Source of the DNA: Pseudomonadota bacterium
GTDB taxonomy: Bacteria; Pseudomonadota; Alphaproteobacteria; Rhizobiales; Xanthobacteraceae
Direction of reading: 5' to 3'
DNA length: 64,000 nt
Assembly: GCA_023386885.1 (NCBI GenBank)
Contig: JAEWIX010000084.1
Location: 8,377 to 72,376, forward strand
The position numbers and the translations under genes were made by a program. Below are positions 35,074 through 43,837 of this stretch, one piece after another; the stretch's first letter is position 1, and each line of letters begins with the position of its first letter. The notes under the pieces were generated by a model, which ran no database searches, had not been told where the DNA came from, and saw only the letters and a program-made list of their open reading frames with translations.

Positions 35074-35867
35074 CGAAGGACGGCATCATTCTGGTCACCG
35101 GCGGCAGTCGTGGCATCGGAGCCGCAACCGCGATCATGCTGGCCGAGCGCGGCCATCGCGTCGTGGTGACCGACATCAAGCCCGAGCGGCCGGCCGACGC
35201 GCCTACCTCGGTCATCGTCTGGCCCGACGGTTTCGACGTGGCGGACGAAAACAATGTCAGCGCTGGCATCGAGGCCATCGAAGCCGCGCACGGCCCGATC
35301 GTCGGCCTCGTCAACGCGGCCGGCGTGTTCGGCAAAATGCATAGCCTCGACCGCATCCGAATGGAGAACTGGGATCGCGAGGTCAATATCGACCTGCGCG
35401 GCACGTTTCTGGTGGCACGCGCGGTCGGCGTGCGGATGGCGGCGCGCAAGCACGGCGCCATCGTCAATGTCGCGTCCGTCGCGGGCATGACGTCAGGACC
35501 GATCCACGCCTATACGGCCGCCAAGGCCGGCGTCATCCAACTGACGCTGTCGATGGCCGGCGAGTGGGGCCGCACCGGCGTGCGCGTCAATGCCGTCTCG
35601 CCCGGCTTCACCCGCACCGTGGCATTGCAGGCCGGCATCGATTCCTGTGCGATGAGCGAGGACCGCCTGACTCGCAACGCCGCGATGGGGCGGCTGGTGC
35701 AGCCGTCCGAAGTGGCGGAAGCCATCGTCTGGCTGCTCAGCCCGGCGAGCAGCGCCATCACCGGCATCAACCTTCCGGTCGACGCCGGCTTCCTCGCCGG
35801 TTCGACCTGGGATTCCTACTGGGGCCTGCCGGACAGCGACGGCAATATCCATCGCGAAACCCAATGA
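35070..35867 (+). CDS. SDR family oxidoreductase
   Basis: Short-chain dehydrogenase, 265 residues. Motifs: LVTGGSRGIGAAT near residue 8, NAAG near 87, catalytic Ser in VNVASVAGM near 135 and YTAAK near 150. The C-terminus ends WDSYWGLPDSDG. ATG overlaps the TetR stop. A monooxygenase gene follows 43 bases later, so it probably makes the ketone substrate from an alcohol; that is inference. Confidence 0.93.
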   Translation: MTKDGIILVTGGSRGIGAATAIMLAERGHRVVVTDIKPERPADAPTSVIVWPDGFDVADENNVSAGIEAIEAAHGPIVGLVNAAGVFGKMHSLDRIRMENWDREVNIDLRGTFLVARAVGVRMAARKHGAIVNVASVAGMTSGPIHAYTAAKAGVIQLTLSMAGEWGRTGVRVNAVSPGFTRTVALQAGIDSCAMSEDRLTRNAAMGRLVQPSEVAEAIVWLLSPASSAITGINLPVDAGFLAGSTWDSYWGLPDSDGNIHRETQ

Positions 35868-35910
35868 ATCACCTCTCCGACGCACCCGACGCAAAGCGAG
35901 GCATCCGCTT

Positions 35911-37818
35911 ATGAACATCGCCACGACGCCGAAAGAGTTCGATCTTCCCTCCGCTCTCGAACAGGCCGATATTCGCGTGCTGCTGATGGTGCTGGTCCAC
36001 ATGACCGGCGACCTGCGCTGGTTGGAGCCGCCATACGCACCACGACGCGACGTGCGGCTGATCCCCGATCCGCGCGCCGGGCTGTCGGACGAAATTCAGG
36101 CGGACATCCGCAAGGCCGCGCTGAAAATCCTCAGCGGTGACGCCAAACCTGTCATCACCGATCCGGGCGACGACCTGATGCTGCGCATGATGAGTGCAAC
36201 GCTGGGCGAAAAGGTCGCGCCGGAATACGCGCCGCTGATGCGCGAGGAAATGGGCCTGATCGAACGCCACGCCAAGTGGAGCGCGCAGCCGCCAGCCGAC
36301 AAGATCGAGGAGTGTCACGTCCTGATCGTCGGCGCGGGCGTCTGCGCCATCGCGCTCGGCGTCGGGCTCAATCGGCTCGGCATCCCTTACACCATCGTCG
36401 ACAAGGAAGACGACATCGGCGGCACCTGGTACGTCAACCGCTATCCGGGCTGCGGCGTCGATACGCCGAACCACTCCTACTCGTACTCGTTCGGTCCGCG
36501 CAATCGCTGGACTCGTTACTTCTCGCAGCAGCAGGAAATTCACGATTACCTGAAGGCGACCGCCGACCGCTTCGGCGTTCGGGAGCACGTCCGGCTCAAG
36601 ACCCGCCTCACCTCGTCGCGCTGGGACGAGGCGACCAAGCGCTGGATATCGACGCTGGAAACACCGGACGGCCCGCAGCAGATTTCCTCCACCATTCTGG
36701 TCAGCGCCATCGGCCAATTGAACGATCCGTCGATGGCGCCGTTCAAAGGCGCCGACGATTTCGCCGGAACGATCTTCCATTCGGCGCGGTGGCCGAAGGA
36801 TCTCGATATCAAGGGCAAGCACGTGACAGTGATCGGCACCGGCGCAACCGCAATGCAACTGGTGCCGAGCATCGCCGATCAGGTCGGCTCAGTGACGGTC
36901 TATCAACGCACCGCGCAGTGGTCGCGACCGGTGGCGGGCTATTCCGACAACATCACCGACGGCGCGCAGTGGCTGCTGGAGCATGTGCCGTATTACGCCG
37001 AGTGGTACCGCTTCAACATGTTCTGGCGCTACGGTGACGGCCTGCTGCCATTCCTGCGCAAGGATCCGGATTGGCCGTATCCCGACCGCGCGGTGAATGC
37101 CGGCAACGACCGGCACCGCGAGGAACTCACCGAGTTCATCCTGTCCGAACTGGAAGGCCGCCCCGACCTGATCGCAAAGTGCGTGCCGACCTATCCGCCT
37201 TACGGCAAGCGTATCCTGCTCGACAACAACTGGTTCCGCACCTTGCGCAAGCCGAACGTCGATCTCGTCACCGAAAAGATCGATCACATTGCGTGCGACG
37301 GCATCGTCACCGCTGACGGCGCCATGCATCCCGCCGACGTGATCGTGGTATCCACCGGCTTCAAGGTCAACGAGATGGCCGCCAAGCTCAACATTACGGG
37401 CCGCGACGGCAAGAATCTCCGCGATGCCTGGGCGGGTGAAAATCCCACCGCACATCTCGGCCTCACCGTGCCGGATTTCCCCAATCTGTTCGTGATGCTC
37501 GGCCCCAACACCGGCCCGGCGCATGGCGGCAGCGTGATCTTCCAGGCCGAATGCCAGTCACGCTACATCACTTCGTGCCTGGTGGAGATGATCGAGAAGG
37601 ACATCGCCGCCATCGACGTTCGCCCTGAGGTGAAGGATGCTTATGTCGAAAAGGTCGATGCCGAACATGAGCAGATGATCTGGACCCATCCCGGCATGAC
37701 GACCTATTACCGCAACAGCCAGGGCCGGGTGTTCTCGGCGATGCCGTGGCGCTTCGTCGACTACTGGGAGATGACCCACGATCCCGATCTGCGCGACTAT
37801 CGCGTCACCAATGCATGA
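35911..37818 (+). CDS. Baeyer-Villiger-type flavin monooxygenase
   Basis: NADPH- and FAD-dependent monooxygenase that would convert a ketone to an ester or lactone. In the 635-residue protein the Baeyer-Villiger fingerprint FxGxxxHxxxWP is present as FAGTIFHSARWP at residues 284-295. It is flanked by two Rossmann loops, GAGVCAIALG near 142 and GTGATAMQLVP near 310. The first has Cys-Ala where GFSG/GxSG is usual, an atypical but tolerable change. About 130 residues precede the FAD domain, as in the long BVMO subfamily (cyclododecanone/steroid type). Followed 12 bases later by the isomerase-like gene. Confidence 0.93.
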   Translation: MNIATTPKEFDLPSALEQADIRVLLMVLVHMTGDLRWLEPPYAPRRDVRLIPDPRAGLSDEIQADIRKAALKILSGDAKPVITDPGDDLMLRMMSATLGEKVAPEYAPLMREEMGLIERHAKWSAQPPADKIEECHVLIVGAGVCAIALGVGLNRLGIPYTIVDKEDDIGGTWYVNRYPGCGVDTPNHSYSYSFGPRNRWTRYFSQQQEIHDYLKATADRFGVREHVRLKTRLTSSRWDEATKRWISTLETPDGPQQISSTILVSAIGQLNDPSMAPFKGADDFAGTIFHSARWPKDLDIKGKHVTVIGTGATAMQLVPSIADQVGSVTVYQRTAQWSRPVAGYSDNITDGAQWLLEHVPYYAEWYRFNMFWRYGDGLLPFLRKDPDWPYPDRAVNAGNDRHREELTEFILSELEGRPDLIAKCVPTYPPYGKRILLDNNWFRTLRKPNVDLVTEKIDHIACDGIVTADGAMHPADVIVVSTGFKVNEMAAKLNITGRDGKNLRDAWAGENPTAHLGLTVPDFPNLFVMLGPNTGPAHGGSVIFQAECQSRYITSCLVEMIEKDIAAIDVRPEVKDAYVEKVDAEHEQMIWTHPGMTTYYRNSQGRVFSAMPWRFVDYWEMTHDPDLRDYRVTNA

Positions 37819-37830
37819 GATGAACGAACC

Positions 37831-38460
37831 ATGACGAAACCCCGCGTCCGCATCTATACCGACTATAAGAGCCCCTACGCTTACGTCGCCAACAAGCCGC
37901 TGTTCGCGCTGGAGCAGGATTACGGCGTCGAACTGGAGTGGCTGCCCTACACGCTCCGCGTCGCGGAGTTCATGGGCACCGTCGAGGAACGCACCCCGCA
38001 TTTCTGGCGCAAGGTGCGCTACGCCTACATGGACGCGCGCCGCTACGCCAACGCGCAGGGCCTGACCATGAAAGGGCCGCGACGGATTTACGATGCGTTC
38101 TATTCCAGCGCCGGGATGCTGTTCGCGCAACGCAACGGCATCTTCCGAGCCTATCACGACACCGTCTTCGGCCGCTTCTGGAATCACGATCTCGAAATCG
38201 ACAACCTGTCCGACATCAGCGGCGTGATCACGTCGGTCGGCGGATCGGCGCGGGATTTCGAAGCCTATGTCCACGGCCCGGCGCGCGAAGAGCACGACTG
38301 CCTCATCACCGAGGCGGAAGACCTCGGCGTGTTCGGCGTGCCGACCATGGTGTTCAATGGCGAACTGTTCTGGGGTGGCGACCGCATTGAACTCCTGATC
38401 GAACGCATCAAGGACCCGGACTCGATCAAGACCGCGCTCGGCAGCCGCCATCGGGCGTAG
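37831..38460 (+). CDS. DsbA-family protein (2-hydroxychromene-2-carboxylate isomerase-like)
   Basis: Thioredoxin-fold protein of 209 residues without signal peptide. The N-terminus RIYTDYKSPYAYVANKP has the SPYAY motif with Ser in place of the CxxC, as in glutathione-dependent HCCA isomerases and kappa-class transferases. The cis-Pro loop reads GVFGVPTMVFNGELFWGGDRI near residue 170. It follows the Baeyer-Villiger enzyme by 12 bases and is the last gene of the operon. A glutathione-linked isomerisation is plausible; substrate unknown. Confidence 0.88.
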   Translation: MTKPRVRIYTDYKSPYAYVANKPLFALEQDYGVELEWLPYTLRVAEFMGTVEERTPHFWRKVRYAYMDARRYANAQGLTMKGPRRIYDAFYSSAGMLFAQRNGIFRAYHDTVFGRFWNHDLEIDNLSDISGVITSVGGSARDFEAYVHGPAREEHDCLITEAEDLGVFGVPTMVFNGELFWGGDRIELLIERIKDPDSIKTALGSRHRA

Positions 38461-38485
38461 TCGCCTGACGGTCGAATCCTGAATC

Positions 38486-38576
38486 CGTCATGGCCGGATT
38501 TGTTCCGGCCATCCACGTCTTACTCTTTGTGGAAGTAATCAAGACGTAGATGGCCGGGACAAATCCGGCCATGACG
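38486..38576. repeat. Inverted repeat element (family copy 1)
   Basis: Arms 38486-38520 and 38542-38576 are complementary over 35 bases with two mismatches and a 21-base loop. The outer end CGGCCATGACGCGTTGTGA recurs at 42757-42775. It sits between convergent genes, like the second copy. Confidence 0.75.
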
Positions 38577-38584
38577 CGTTGTGA

Positions 38585-38612
38585 GCAGAGGGCACCGCAC
38601 GGTGCCCTCTGC
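38585..38612. terminator. Terminator-like hairpin between convergent genes
   Basis: GCAGAGGGCACCG (38585-38597), loop CA, CGGTGCCCTCTGC (38600-38612). Thirteen perfect GC-rich pairs followed by ATTTGG. It lies between the converging isomerase-like and flavin monooxygenase genes and could serve both. Confidence 0.65.
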
Positions 38613-38639
38613 ATTTGGCGATCTCAGCAACCTGCACCC

Positions 38640-40448
38640 TCAACTCAGGTGATGCCGCTCCTGCAAGCCGTAGACCGGCGTCGGGATGCCTTCCATTCGC
38701 GCTTTCAGTTGCAGCGACAAATACTGCGAGTAGTGCCGCGACTGATGCAGGTTGCCGCCGTGGAACCAGAGCGCTTCCTGCTGCGTCGGCTTCCACATGT
38801 TGCGCTGCTCGCCTTCCCACGGGCCGGGATCCTTGGTGGTGTTCGAGCCCAATCCCCAGACCTTGCCGACCTTGTCCGCAACGTCCTTTGAAATGAGGTC
38901 GGCGGCCCAGCCGTTCATTGAGCCGTAGCCGGTGGCGTAGACCACGAGATCGGCGGGCAGTTCGGTACCGTCGACGAATTTCACGCCGGTCTCGGTGAGC
39001 TCCTGCACGGCAGCGCCTGGCCCGCTCTTCAGCTTGATCGAGCCGTCGATGACAAGATCGCAAGCGCCGACGTCGATGTAATAGCCGGAGCCGCGGCGCA
39101 GATATTTCATGAACAGCCCGGAGCCATCGTCGCCCCAGTCGTGCATGAAGCCGACCTTGTCGAGTGCGTCGTAGAAATCCTTGTCGCGCTCGTGCATCTG
39201 TTGATAGAGCGGAATCTGGAATTCGTGCATGATCTTGTAGGGCAGCGACGCGAAGATCAGGTCGGCCTTGCGCGTGGTCATGCCATTCTCGACCGCCTGC
39301 TCCGAATAAAGCGCGCCGAGGCCGATATCCATCAGCGTGTTGGAACGCACGATATGCGTCGACGAGCGCTGCACCATGGTGACGTCCGCACCACCTTCCC
39401 ACAGCGCCGCGCAGATATCGTGCGCGGAATTGTTGGAGCCGATCACCACCACTTTCTTGCCGCGATAATTTTCCGGCCCCGGATGGCTCGAGGAGTGCTG
39501 CTGTTCGCCCTTGAAGATATCCTGCCCTTTATAGGTCGGCCAGTTCGCCTTGCCGGACATGCCGGTCGCCAGCACGAGCTGCTTCGGCTTCAGCGTGATC
39601 TCCTTGCCGTCACGCTCGACAACAACGGTCCATTCCTTGGCCTTCTCGTCGTACTTCGCCGACTTCGCCGTGGTTGAGCTCCAGTAGTTCAGTTCCATCA
39701 CCTTGGTGTACATTTCCAGCCAGTCGCCGATCTTGTCCTTCGGCGCGAACACCGGCCAGTTCTTCGGGAAATCGATGTAAGGCAAGTGGTCGTACCAGAC
39801 CGGATCGTGCAGGCAGAGGGATTTGTAGCGCTTGCGCCATGAATCGCCGGCGCGCTCGTTCTTCTCGATAATGATGGTCGGCACGCCGAGCTGGCGCAGC
39901 CGCGCGCCAAGCGCGATGCCGCCCTGTCCGCCGCCGATGATCAACGCATAAGGCTGTTTGGAGATGCCGAGTTCGGCCGCCTCCTGCTCGCGCTCCTCTT
40001 TCCAACTCTTGCGATCCTTGCCGTGACCATGCTTGGCGCCGAGCGGACGGGTGAAGCCGGACTTCTCCTCATGACCTTTCAGTTCGCTCATGGTCGTAAG
40101 CAGCGTCCAGATGCGGCCGTCCTTCAGGCGCAGATGGCCGTAACCGCGCGCGACCTCGGTTTCGAACTGGATCCAGGTCTCAAGGATGCCGTCGGTTTCG
40201 GTGGCATCCTCGCCGTCGGCGATCCGCCAGTTCGACGGCTTGGTATCGGCAAGCCGCGCCTTCAGCATGTCGCGCACCTGATCCTGACCTTCCATGGTTT
40301 TGATGTTCCAGGTGAAGGTGACGAGATCGCGCCAGTAACAATCGGTCTGAAACAATGCGACAGCGCGGTCGATGTCGCCCAACGACAACGCATCGTCGAG
40401 CGCATTGAGCAATGTGGTCACGCGTCCGTTCGGTGCTTTCTCGAGCAT
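38640..40448 (-). CDS. Flavin-containing monooxygenase with N-terminal SnoaL/NTF2-like domain
   Basis: A 602-residue protein from ATG 40448 (GGGAGG 8 bases upstream). Residues about 10-125 (LLNALDDALSLGDIDRAVALFQTDCYWRDLV) resemble an NTF2/SnoaL-like alpha+beta domain. The flavoprotein part follows: FAD loop IIGGGQGGIALGARL at about 170-185, an NADP loop VVVIGSNNSAHDICAAL near 345, and LVVYATGYG near 530. The Baeyer-Villiger fingerprint position is not clearly matched (HSSSHPGPENYRGKK), so it is called a flavin monooxygenase rather than a BVMO. It has a sigma-54 promoter at 40542-40557 and faces a sigma-54 activator gene. Confidence 0.9.
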   Translation of the reverse strand: MLEKAPNGRVTTLLNALDDALSLGDIDRAVALFQTDCYWRDLVTFTWNIKTMEGQDQVRDMLKARLADTKPSNWRIADGEDATETDGILETWIQFETEVARGYGHLRLKDGRIWTLLTTMSELKGHEEKSGFTRPLGAKHGHGKDRKSWKEEREQEAAELGISKQPYALIIGGGQGGIALGARLRQLGVPTIIIEKNERAGDSWRKRYKSLCLHDPVWYDHLPYIDFPKNWPVFAPKDKIGDWLEMYTKVMELNYWSSTTAKSAKYDEKAKEWTVVVERDGKEITLKPKQLVLATGMSGKANWPTYKGQDIFKGEQQHSSSHPGPENYRGKKVVVIGSNNSAHDICAALWEGGADVTMVQRSSTHIVRSNTLMDIGLGALYSEQAVENGMTTRKADLIFASLPYKIMHEFQIPLYQQMHERDKDFYDALDKVGFMHDWGDDGSGLFMKYLRRGSGYYIDVGACDLVIDGSIKLKSGPGAAVQELTETGVKFVDGTELPADLVVYATGYGSMNGWAADLISKDVADKVGKVWGLGSNTTKDPGPWEGEQRNMWKPTQQEALWFHGGNLHQSRHYSQYLSLQLKARMEGIPTPVYGLQERHHLS

Positions 40449-40541
40449 GATGATCCTCCCTTGTGCCGCCCGCGAGCCTACGCTCGTTTCCCGGTCGCGG
40501 CGTGATAATCCCGAGGTCGAATGTGCCTCTGCACCTAAGTC

Positions 40542-40557
40542 AGCAAGCTCCATGCCA
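40542..40557 (-). promoter_or_regulatory. Sigma-54 (-24/-12) promoter of the flavin monooxygenase
   Basis: Minus strand TGGCATGGAGCTTGCT: TGGCATG, 4 bases, TTGCT, a full match to the consensus TGGCAYR-N4-TTGCW. It lies about 95-110 bases before the ATG. The adjacent divergent gene encodes a sigma-54 activator with an intact GAFTGA motif. Confidence 0.85.
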
Positions 40558-40632
40558 TCGCCGCATTTCCTGGATTCCCATGCGAAATCCTTGCGTTAGT
40601 TGGAAGGTGGCCGCACGCGGAGTGAGGCGTCG

Positions 40633-40656
40633 TGCAACAGGTGTTGCATTCAACAC
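40633..40656. promoter_or_regulatory. Overlapping inverted repeats, probable activator binding site (UAS)
   Basis: TGCAACA-GG-TGTTGCA (40633-40648) overlaps GTGTTG-CATT-CAACAC (40641-40656). The site lies about 80-100 bases upstream of the -24 box, the usual place for an enhancer-binding protein, and about 90 bases before the activator's own start. Confidence 0.7.
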
Positions 40657-40740
40657 TCCTTGATCGGCAACGAAATCCGGGTGACACTTCGCGCAATCAG
40701 AAAAATGAGATGCGGGACAACACCGAGGAGACATGCTGCC

Positions 40741-42681
40741 GTGATCACGGAGCAGGCGGCTCATATCGATGAACTGGTGCGCGTCGCGGTCGGCGAGAAC
40801 AGCGTGCGCGATACGATCATCCATCAGTCGTGGGTGCGTTGCGTCTCGGAGCACAAGCTCGATCCGGTGGTGTTACGCGAGGCCTGCATCGTCACGTCCG
40901 GACGCTTGCGCGAACATCGCGATGCGATGGACGAATTCCTCCACACCGCGCGCTTCGGGCTGGAGATGCTTTATCGCCAGATCGCGGGCCTCGGTTATGT
41001 GCTGCTGCTTACCGATGCCAAAGGCATCACGGTAGATTTCATCGGCGATCCGACCTTCAACAACAATCTGCGCAAGGCTGGGCTTTATCTCGGCGCCGAC
41101 TGGAACGAACCGAATGCCGGCACCTGTGCGGTCGGCACCTGCATCGCCACCGAGGAAGCGCTGACGGTGCATCAGTCCGATCACTTCGATGCCACGCACA
41201 TTCCGCTCACCTGCACCGCCGCGCCGGTGTTCGATCCCTCCGGTAAACTCGCCGCCGTGCTCGATATCTCGGCGCTGCGCTCGCCGGAGCCGAAGGCCAG
41301 CCAGTTCCTGGCGCTGCAATTGGTGAAGTCGTTCGCGCACAAGATCGAGAACGCCAACCTGCTGAACCGTTTCCGCAACGAGTGGATCATCAAACTATCG
41401 GGGTCGGCTGAATTCGTCGACGTCGATCCGGATTACGTGATGGCGCTCGACAGTTCCGGGCGGATCATCGGCTTCAACAACATGGCGCGGCAGTTGCTGG
41501 CGCGGGAACTGAGTAAGCGGCCGGAAATTCGCCTGCGCGGCGACGGCTACAACATCGCGCATATCTTCGAATGCGGCATCGACGACATGCCGCGCTTCGC
41601 CCATTCGCGACCGACCGCACAGCGCACCTTGCGCCTGCGCAGCAGCGGCACCACGCTGTTCGCGCAAACCCTGCCGCCGCCCGCAAAAGCGGTATCGTCG
41701 ACGACACGTCGCGGCGAGCCGACGCTGCTGGCATCGCTCCGCAATCTGTTCCATGGCGACGCCGCGATGGCCGACGTGGTGACGCGCGCCGCCAAACTGA
41801 TCAACACGCAGATGAGCCTGCTGATCACCGGAGAAACCGGCACCGGCAAGGAGCACTTCACCAAGGCGCTGCACGCGGTCAGCGCGCGCGCCGGCAAGCC
41901 TTTCGTCGCAGTCAATTGCGCGGCGTTACCGGAAAGCCTGATCGAAAGCGAGTTGTTCGGCTACGAGTCTGGCGCCTTCACCGGCGCCAAGGCCAAGGGC
42001 AAGAAGGGACTGGTACTGGAAGCCGATGGTGGCACCCTGTTCCTCGACGAGATCGGCGACATGCCGATTTCATCGCAGACCCGTCTGCTGCGGGTTCTCG
42101 CCGAACGCGAGGTCACTCCGGTCGGCCGCACCAGGCCAGTATCGCTGAACATCCGCGTCATCGCTGCCACGCACCGCGATCTGGTCGAACTGGTGAAGGC
42201 CGGACAATTCCGCGAAGATCTGTATTTCCGGCTCAACGGCGCGGTTCTGGCGTTGCCGCCGCTGCGCCAGCGCGGCGATCTCGAATGGCTGATCGAGCAG
42301 CGCCTGCTCAAGCTCGCGGCGACGAACGGCACCGCCTATTCGCTGACCGTCGCGGCACGCAACGCGATGCTGGCTTACGATTGGCCCGGCAACATCCGCG
42401 AGTTGATGAACGCCATCGACTACGGTTGCGCACTGTCGACCGGCGGGATTGTCGATATCGGTGACCTGCCAGAACGCGTCGTGCATTCTCAACGCAATAT
42501 CGCCTCACCCAGTACGACCGCCAGACGGACCACAACCGATCAGGCGGAAGCGTTGCTGACAGCCTTGCGCGACAACCGCTGGAACATTTCACGCGTCGCC
42601 CGCGCGCAAGGCGTCGACCGCTCGACCATCCACCGCCAGATTCACCGCTTCGGCATCACGACGCCGAAGGATCTGGTTTAA
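40741..42681 (+). CDS. Sigma-54-dependent transcriptional activator, AcoR-like
   Basis: Enhancer-binding protein, 646 residues from GTG 40741 (GAGGAG 10 bases upstream); the in-frame ATG at 40705 is an alternative. Domains: N-terminal GAF-type sensor (about 60-210: LLLTDAKGITVDFIGD and NAGTCAVGTCIA), a PAS-like middle segment, AAA+ domain (about 330-560) with Walker A GETGTGKE at 364, GAFTGA at 411-416 and GGTLFLDEIGDM, and a C-terminal Fis-type helix-turn-helix. AcoR/MimR-type activators respond to small ketones, alcohols or phenols. The sigma-54 promoter of the divergent monooxygenase is the obvious target. Confidence 0.94.
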   Translation: MITEQAAHIDELVRVAVGENSVRDTIIHQSWVRCVSEHKLDPVVLREACIVTSGRLREHRDAMDEFLHTARFGLEMLYRQIAGLGYVLLLTDAKGITVDFIGDPTFNNNLRKAGLYLGADWNEPNAGTCAVGTCIATEEALTVHQSDHFDATHIPLTCTAAPVFDPSGKLAAVLDISALRSPEPKASQFLALQLVKSFAHKIENANLLNRFRNEWIIKLSGSAEFVDVDPDYVMALDSSGRIIGFNNMARQLLARELSKRPEIRLRGDGYNIAHIFECGIDDMPRFAHSRPTAQRTLRLRSSGTTLFAQTLPPPAKAVSSTTRRGEPTLLASLRNLFHGDAAMADVVTRAAKLINTQMSLLITGETGTGKEHFTKALHAVSARAGKPFVAVNCAALPESLIESELFGYESGAFTGAKAKGKKGLVLEADGGTLFLDEIGDMPISSQTRLLRVLAEREVTPVGRTRPVSLNIRVIAATHRDLVELVKAGQFREDLYFRLNGAVLALPPLRQRGDLEWLIEQRLLKLAATNGTAYSLTVAARNAMLAYDWPGNIRELMNAIDYGCALSTGGIVDIGDLPERVVHSQRNIASPSTTARRTTTDQAEALLTALRDNRWNISRVARAQGVDRSTIHRQIHRFGITTPKDLV

Positions 42682-42699
42682 GTCGAACTGAGGATTTTC

Positions 42700-42766
42700 C
42701 GTCATGGCCGGGCATAGCCGTTCGAAGAACGGCGTCGCTACGCTCGCCTATGTCCCGGCCATGACG
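42700..42766. repeat. Inverted repeat element (family copy 2)
   Basis: Outer arms CGTCATGGCCGGGCATA (42700-42716) and the near complement ending at 42766, with an inner perfect hairpin GCCGTTC-GAA-GAACGGC (42717-42733). It shares CATGGCCGG ends and the following GCGTTGTGA with the element at 38486. Again between convergent genes. Confidence 0.72.
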
Positions 42767-42807
42767 CGTTGTGACGTGGAGCAGCTTGGAGAAGTGTCCC
42801 AGCTCTT

Positions 42808-43602
42808 CTACCCGTTCATCGTCAGACCGCCGGACACGCTGATCACCTGCCCGGTGATGAAGTTGGCGTCGTCGCTCGACAGAAACGCAATCATTCCGGG
42901 AATATCGTCCGGCTGCCCGAGCCGCTTGAGCGGAATCGCACGCTTCAATCCCTCGTAGATCTTCTGGCCGAATTCGCCGTCACCGACGAAAGAGCGCAAC
43001 AGCGCCGTGTCAGTGGGCCCCGGACACACCGCGTTAACCCGGATATTGTCGCGAGCATATTCCCGCGCAATCGTCTTGGAGAAGGAAATCAGGCCACCCT
43101 TGCAGGCCGAATAGACCGACTCGCCGGACGAACCGACACGGCCGGCATCCGATGCGACGTTGACGATTTTGCCGCCGCCGCCCGCAATCATATGGGGCAT
43201 TGCGGCCTTGTGGAGGTTGAGCGGTCCACGCAGGTTGATCGCGATAATCTTGTCCCACAGGTCGGGATCGGTCTGAAGAAATGGCTTGGCAATATCCCAT
43301 CCGGCATTGTTGACCAGAATGTCGAGTTGGCCGAACCTGGCGACGCCGCGATCCACTGCCTCCTTGACCGCCCCATAGTCCGCGATGTCCACCGCCAGCG
43401 GATACAATCGCGACTCGTCCGCGCCCAGATCGGCGGCGAGCCCCTTCAACGCATCCGCGTTGATATCGACCGCGAGAATATTGACACCCTCGTCGAGAAA
43501 ACGGCGGCAGATCGCGCGCCCTATTCCGCCAGCGGCCCCGGTGACGATGGCAACGCGGTTCTTCAGACCTCTCATACTTGCTGCTCCAGTTTGGACTGTC
43601 AC
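42808..43602 (-). CDS. SDR family oxidoreductase (BadH/2-hydroxycyclohexanecarboxyl-CoA dehydrogenase-like)
   Basis: Short-chain dehydrogenase of 264 residues if GTG 43602 is used (GGGAGG 5 bases upstream), or 255 from ATG 43575, which begins at MRGLKNRVAIVTGAAGGIG, the usual family start. Motifs: TGAAGGIGRA, NNAG near residue 95, Ser in VNVASDAG near 150 and YSACKGG near 165; the C-terminal GQVISVSGGLTMNG is typical. The closest family I recall is BadH-type hydroxyacyl-CoA dehydrogenase, but substrate assignment is tentative. It stands alone between a repeat and the FIST gene. Confidence 0.88.
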   Translation of the reverse strand: MTVQTGAASMRGLKNRVAIVTGAAGGIGRAICRRFLDEGVNILAVDINADALKGLAADLGADESRLYPLAVDIADYGAVKEAVDRGVARFGQLDILVNNAGWDIAKPFLQTDPDLWDKIIAINLRGPLNLHKAAMPHMIAGGGGKIVNVASDAGRVGSSGESVYSACKGGLISFSKTIAREYARDNIRVNAVCPGPTDTALLRSFVGDGEFGQKIYEGLKRAIPLKRLGQPDDIPGMIAFLSSDDANFITGQVISVSGGLTMNG

Positions 43603-43837
43603 TCATGCCTCCCTTGGTGCACGGGTGTCGCTTGGGTGATCCGACCTTGTTGAGGAATCCGGTTTCAGTCAACAGGGGCGCAAACCACCGTTCGATCCGA
43701 CGCCGGATGTCCGCGCAAGGCGACCTCCGGTCCGGTTGCGGTATCATGCCCTTGATTGCAGTCCCGGCGGGAAATCCCTATTCTTCCCGGCAACGACTTC
43801 TGTGTCGCCTGACTTGACGTCGCAGGGAGGAAACCAC

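Noticed and set aside
38640..40448. Second Baeyer-Villiger monooxygenase
   Set aside because: The FxGxxxHxxxW fingerprint is not present at the expected place; only general flavin monooxygenase motifs are.
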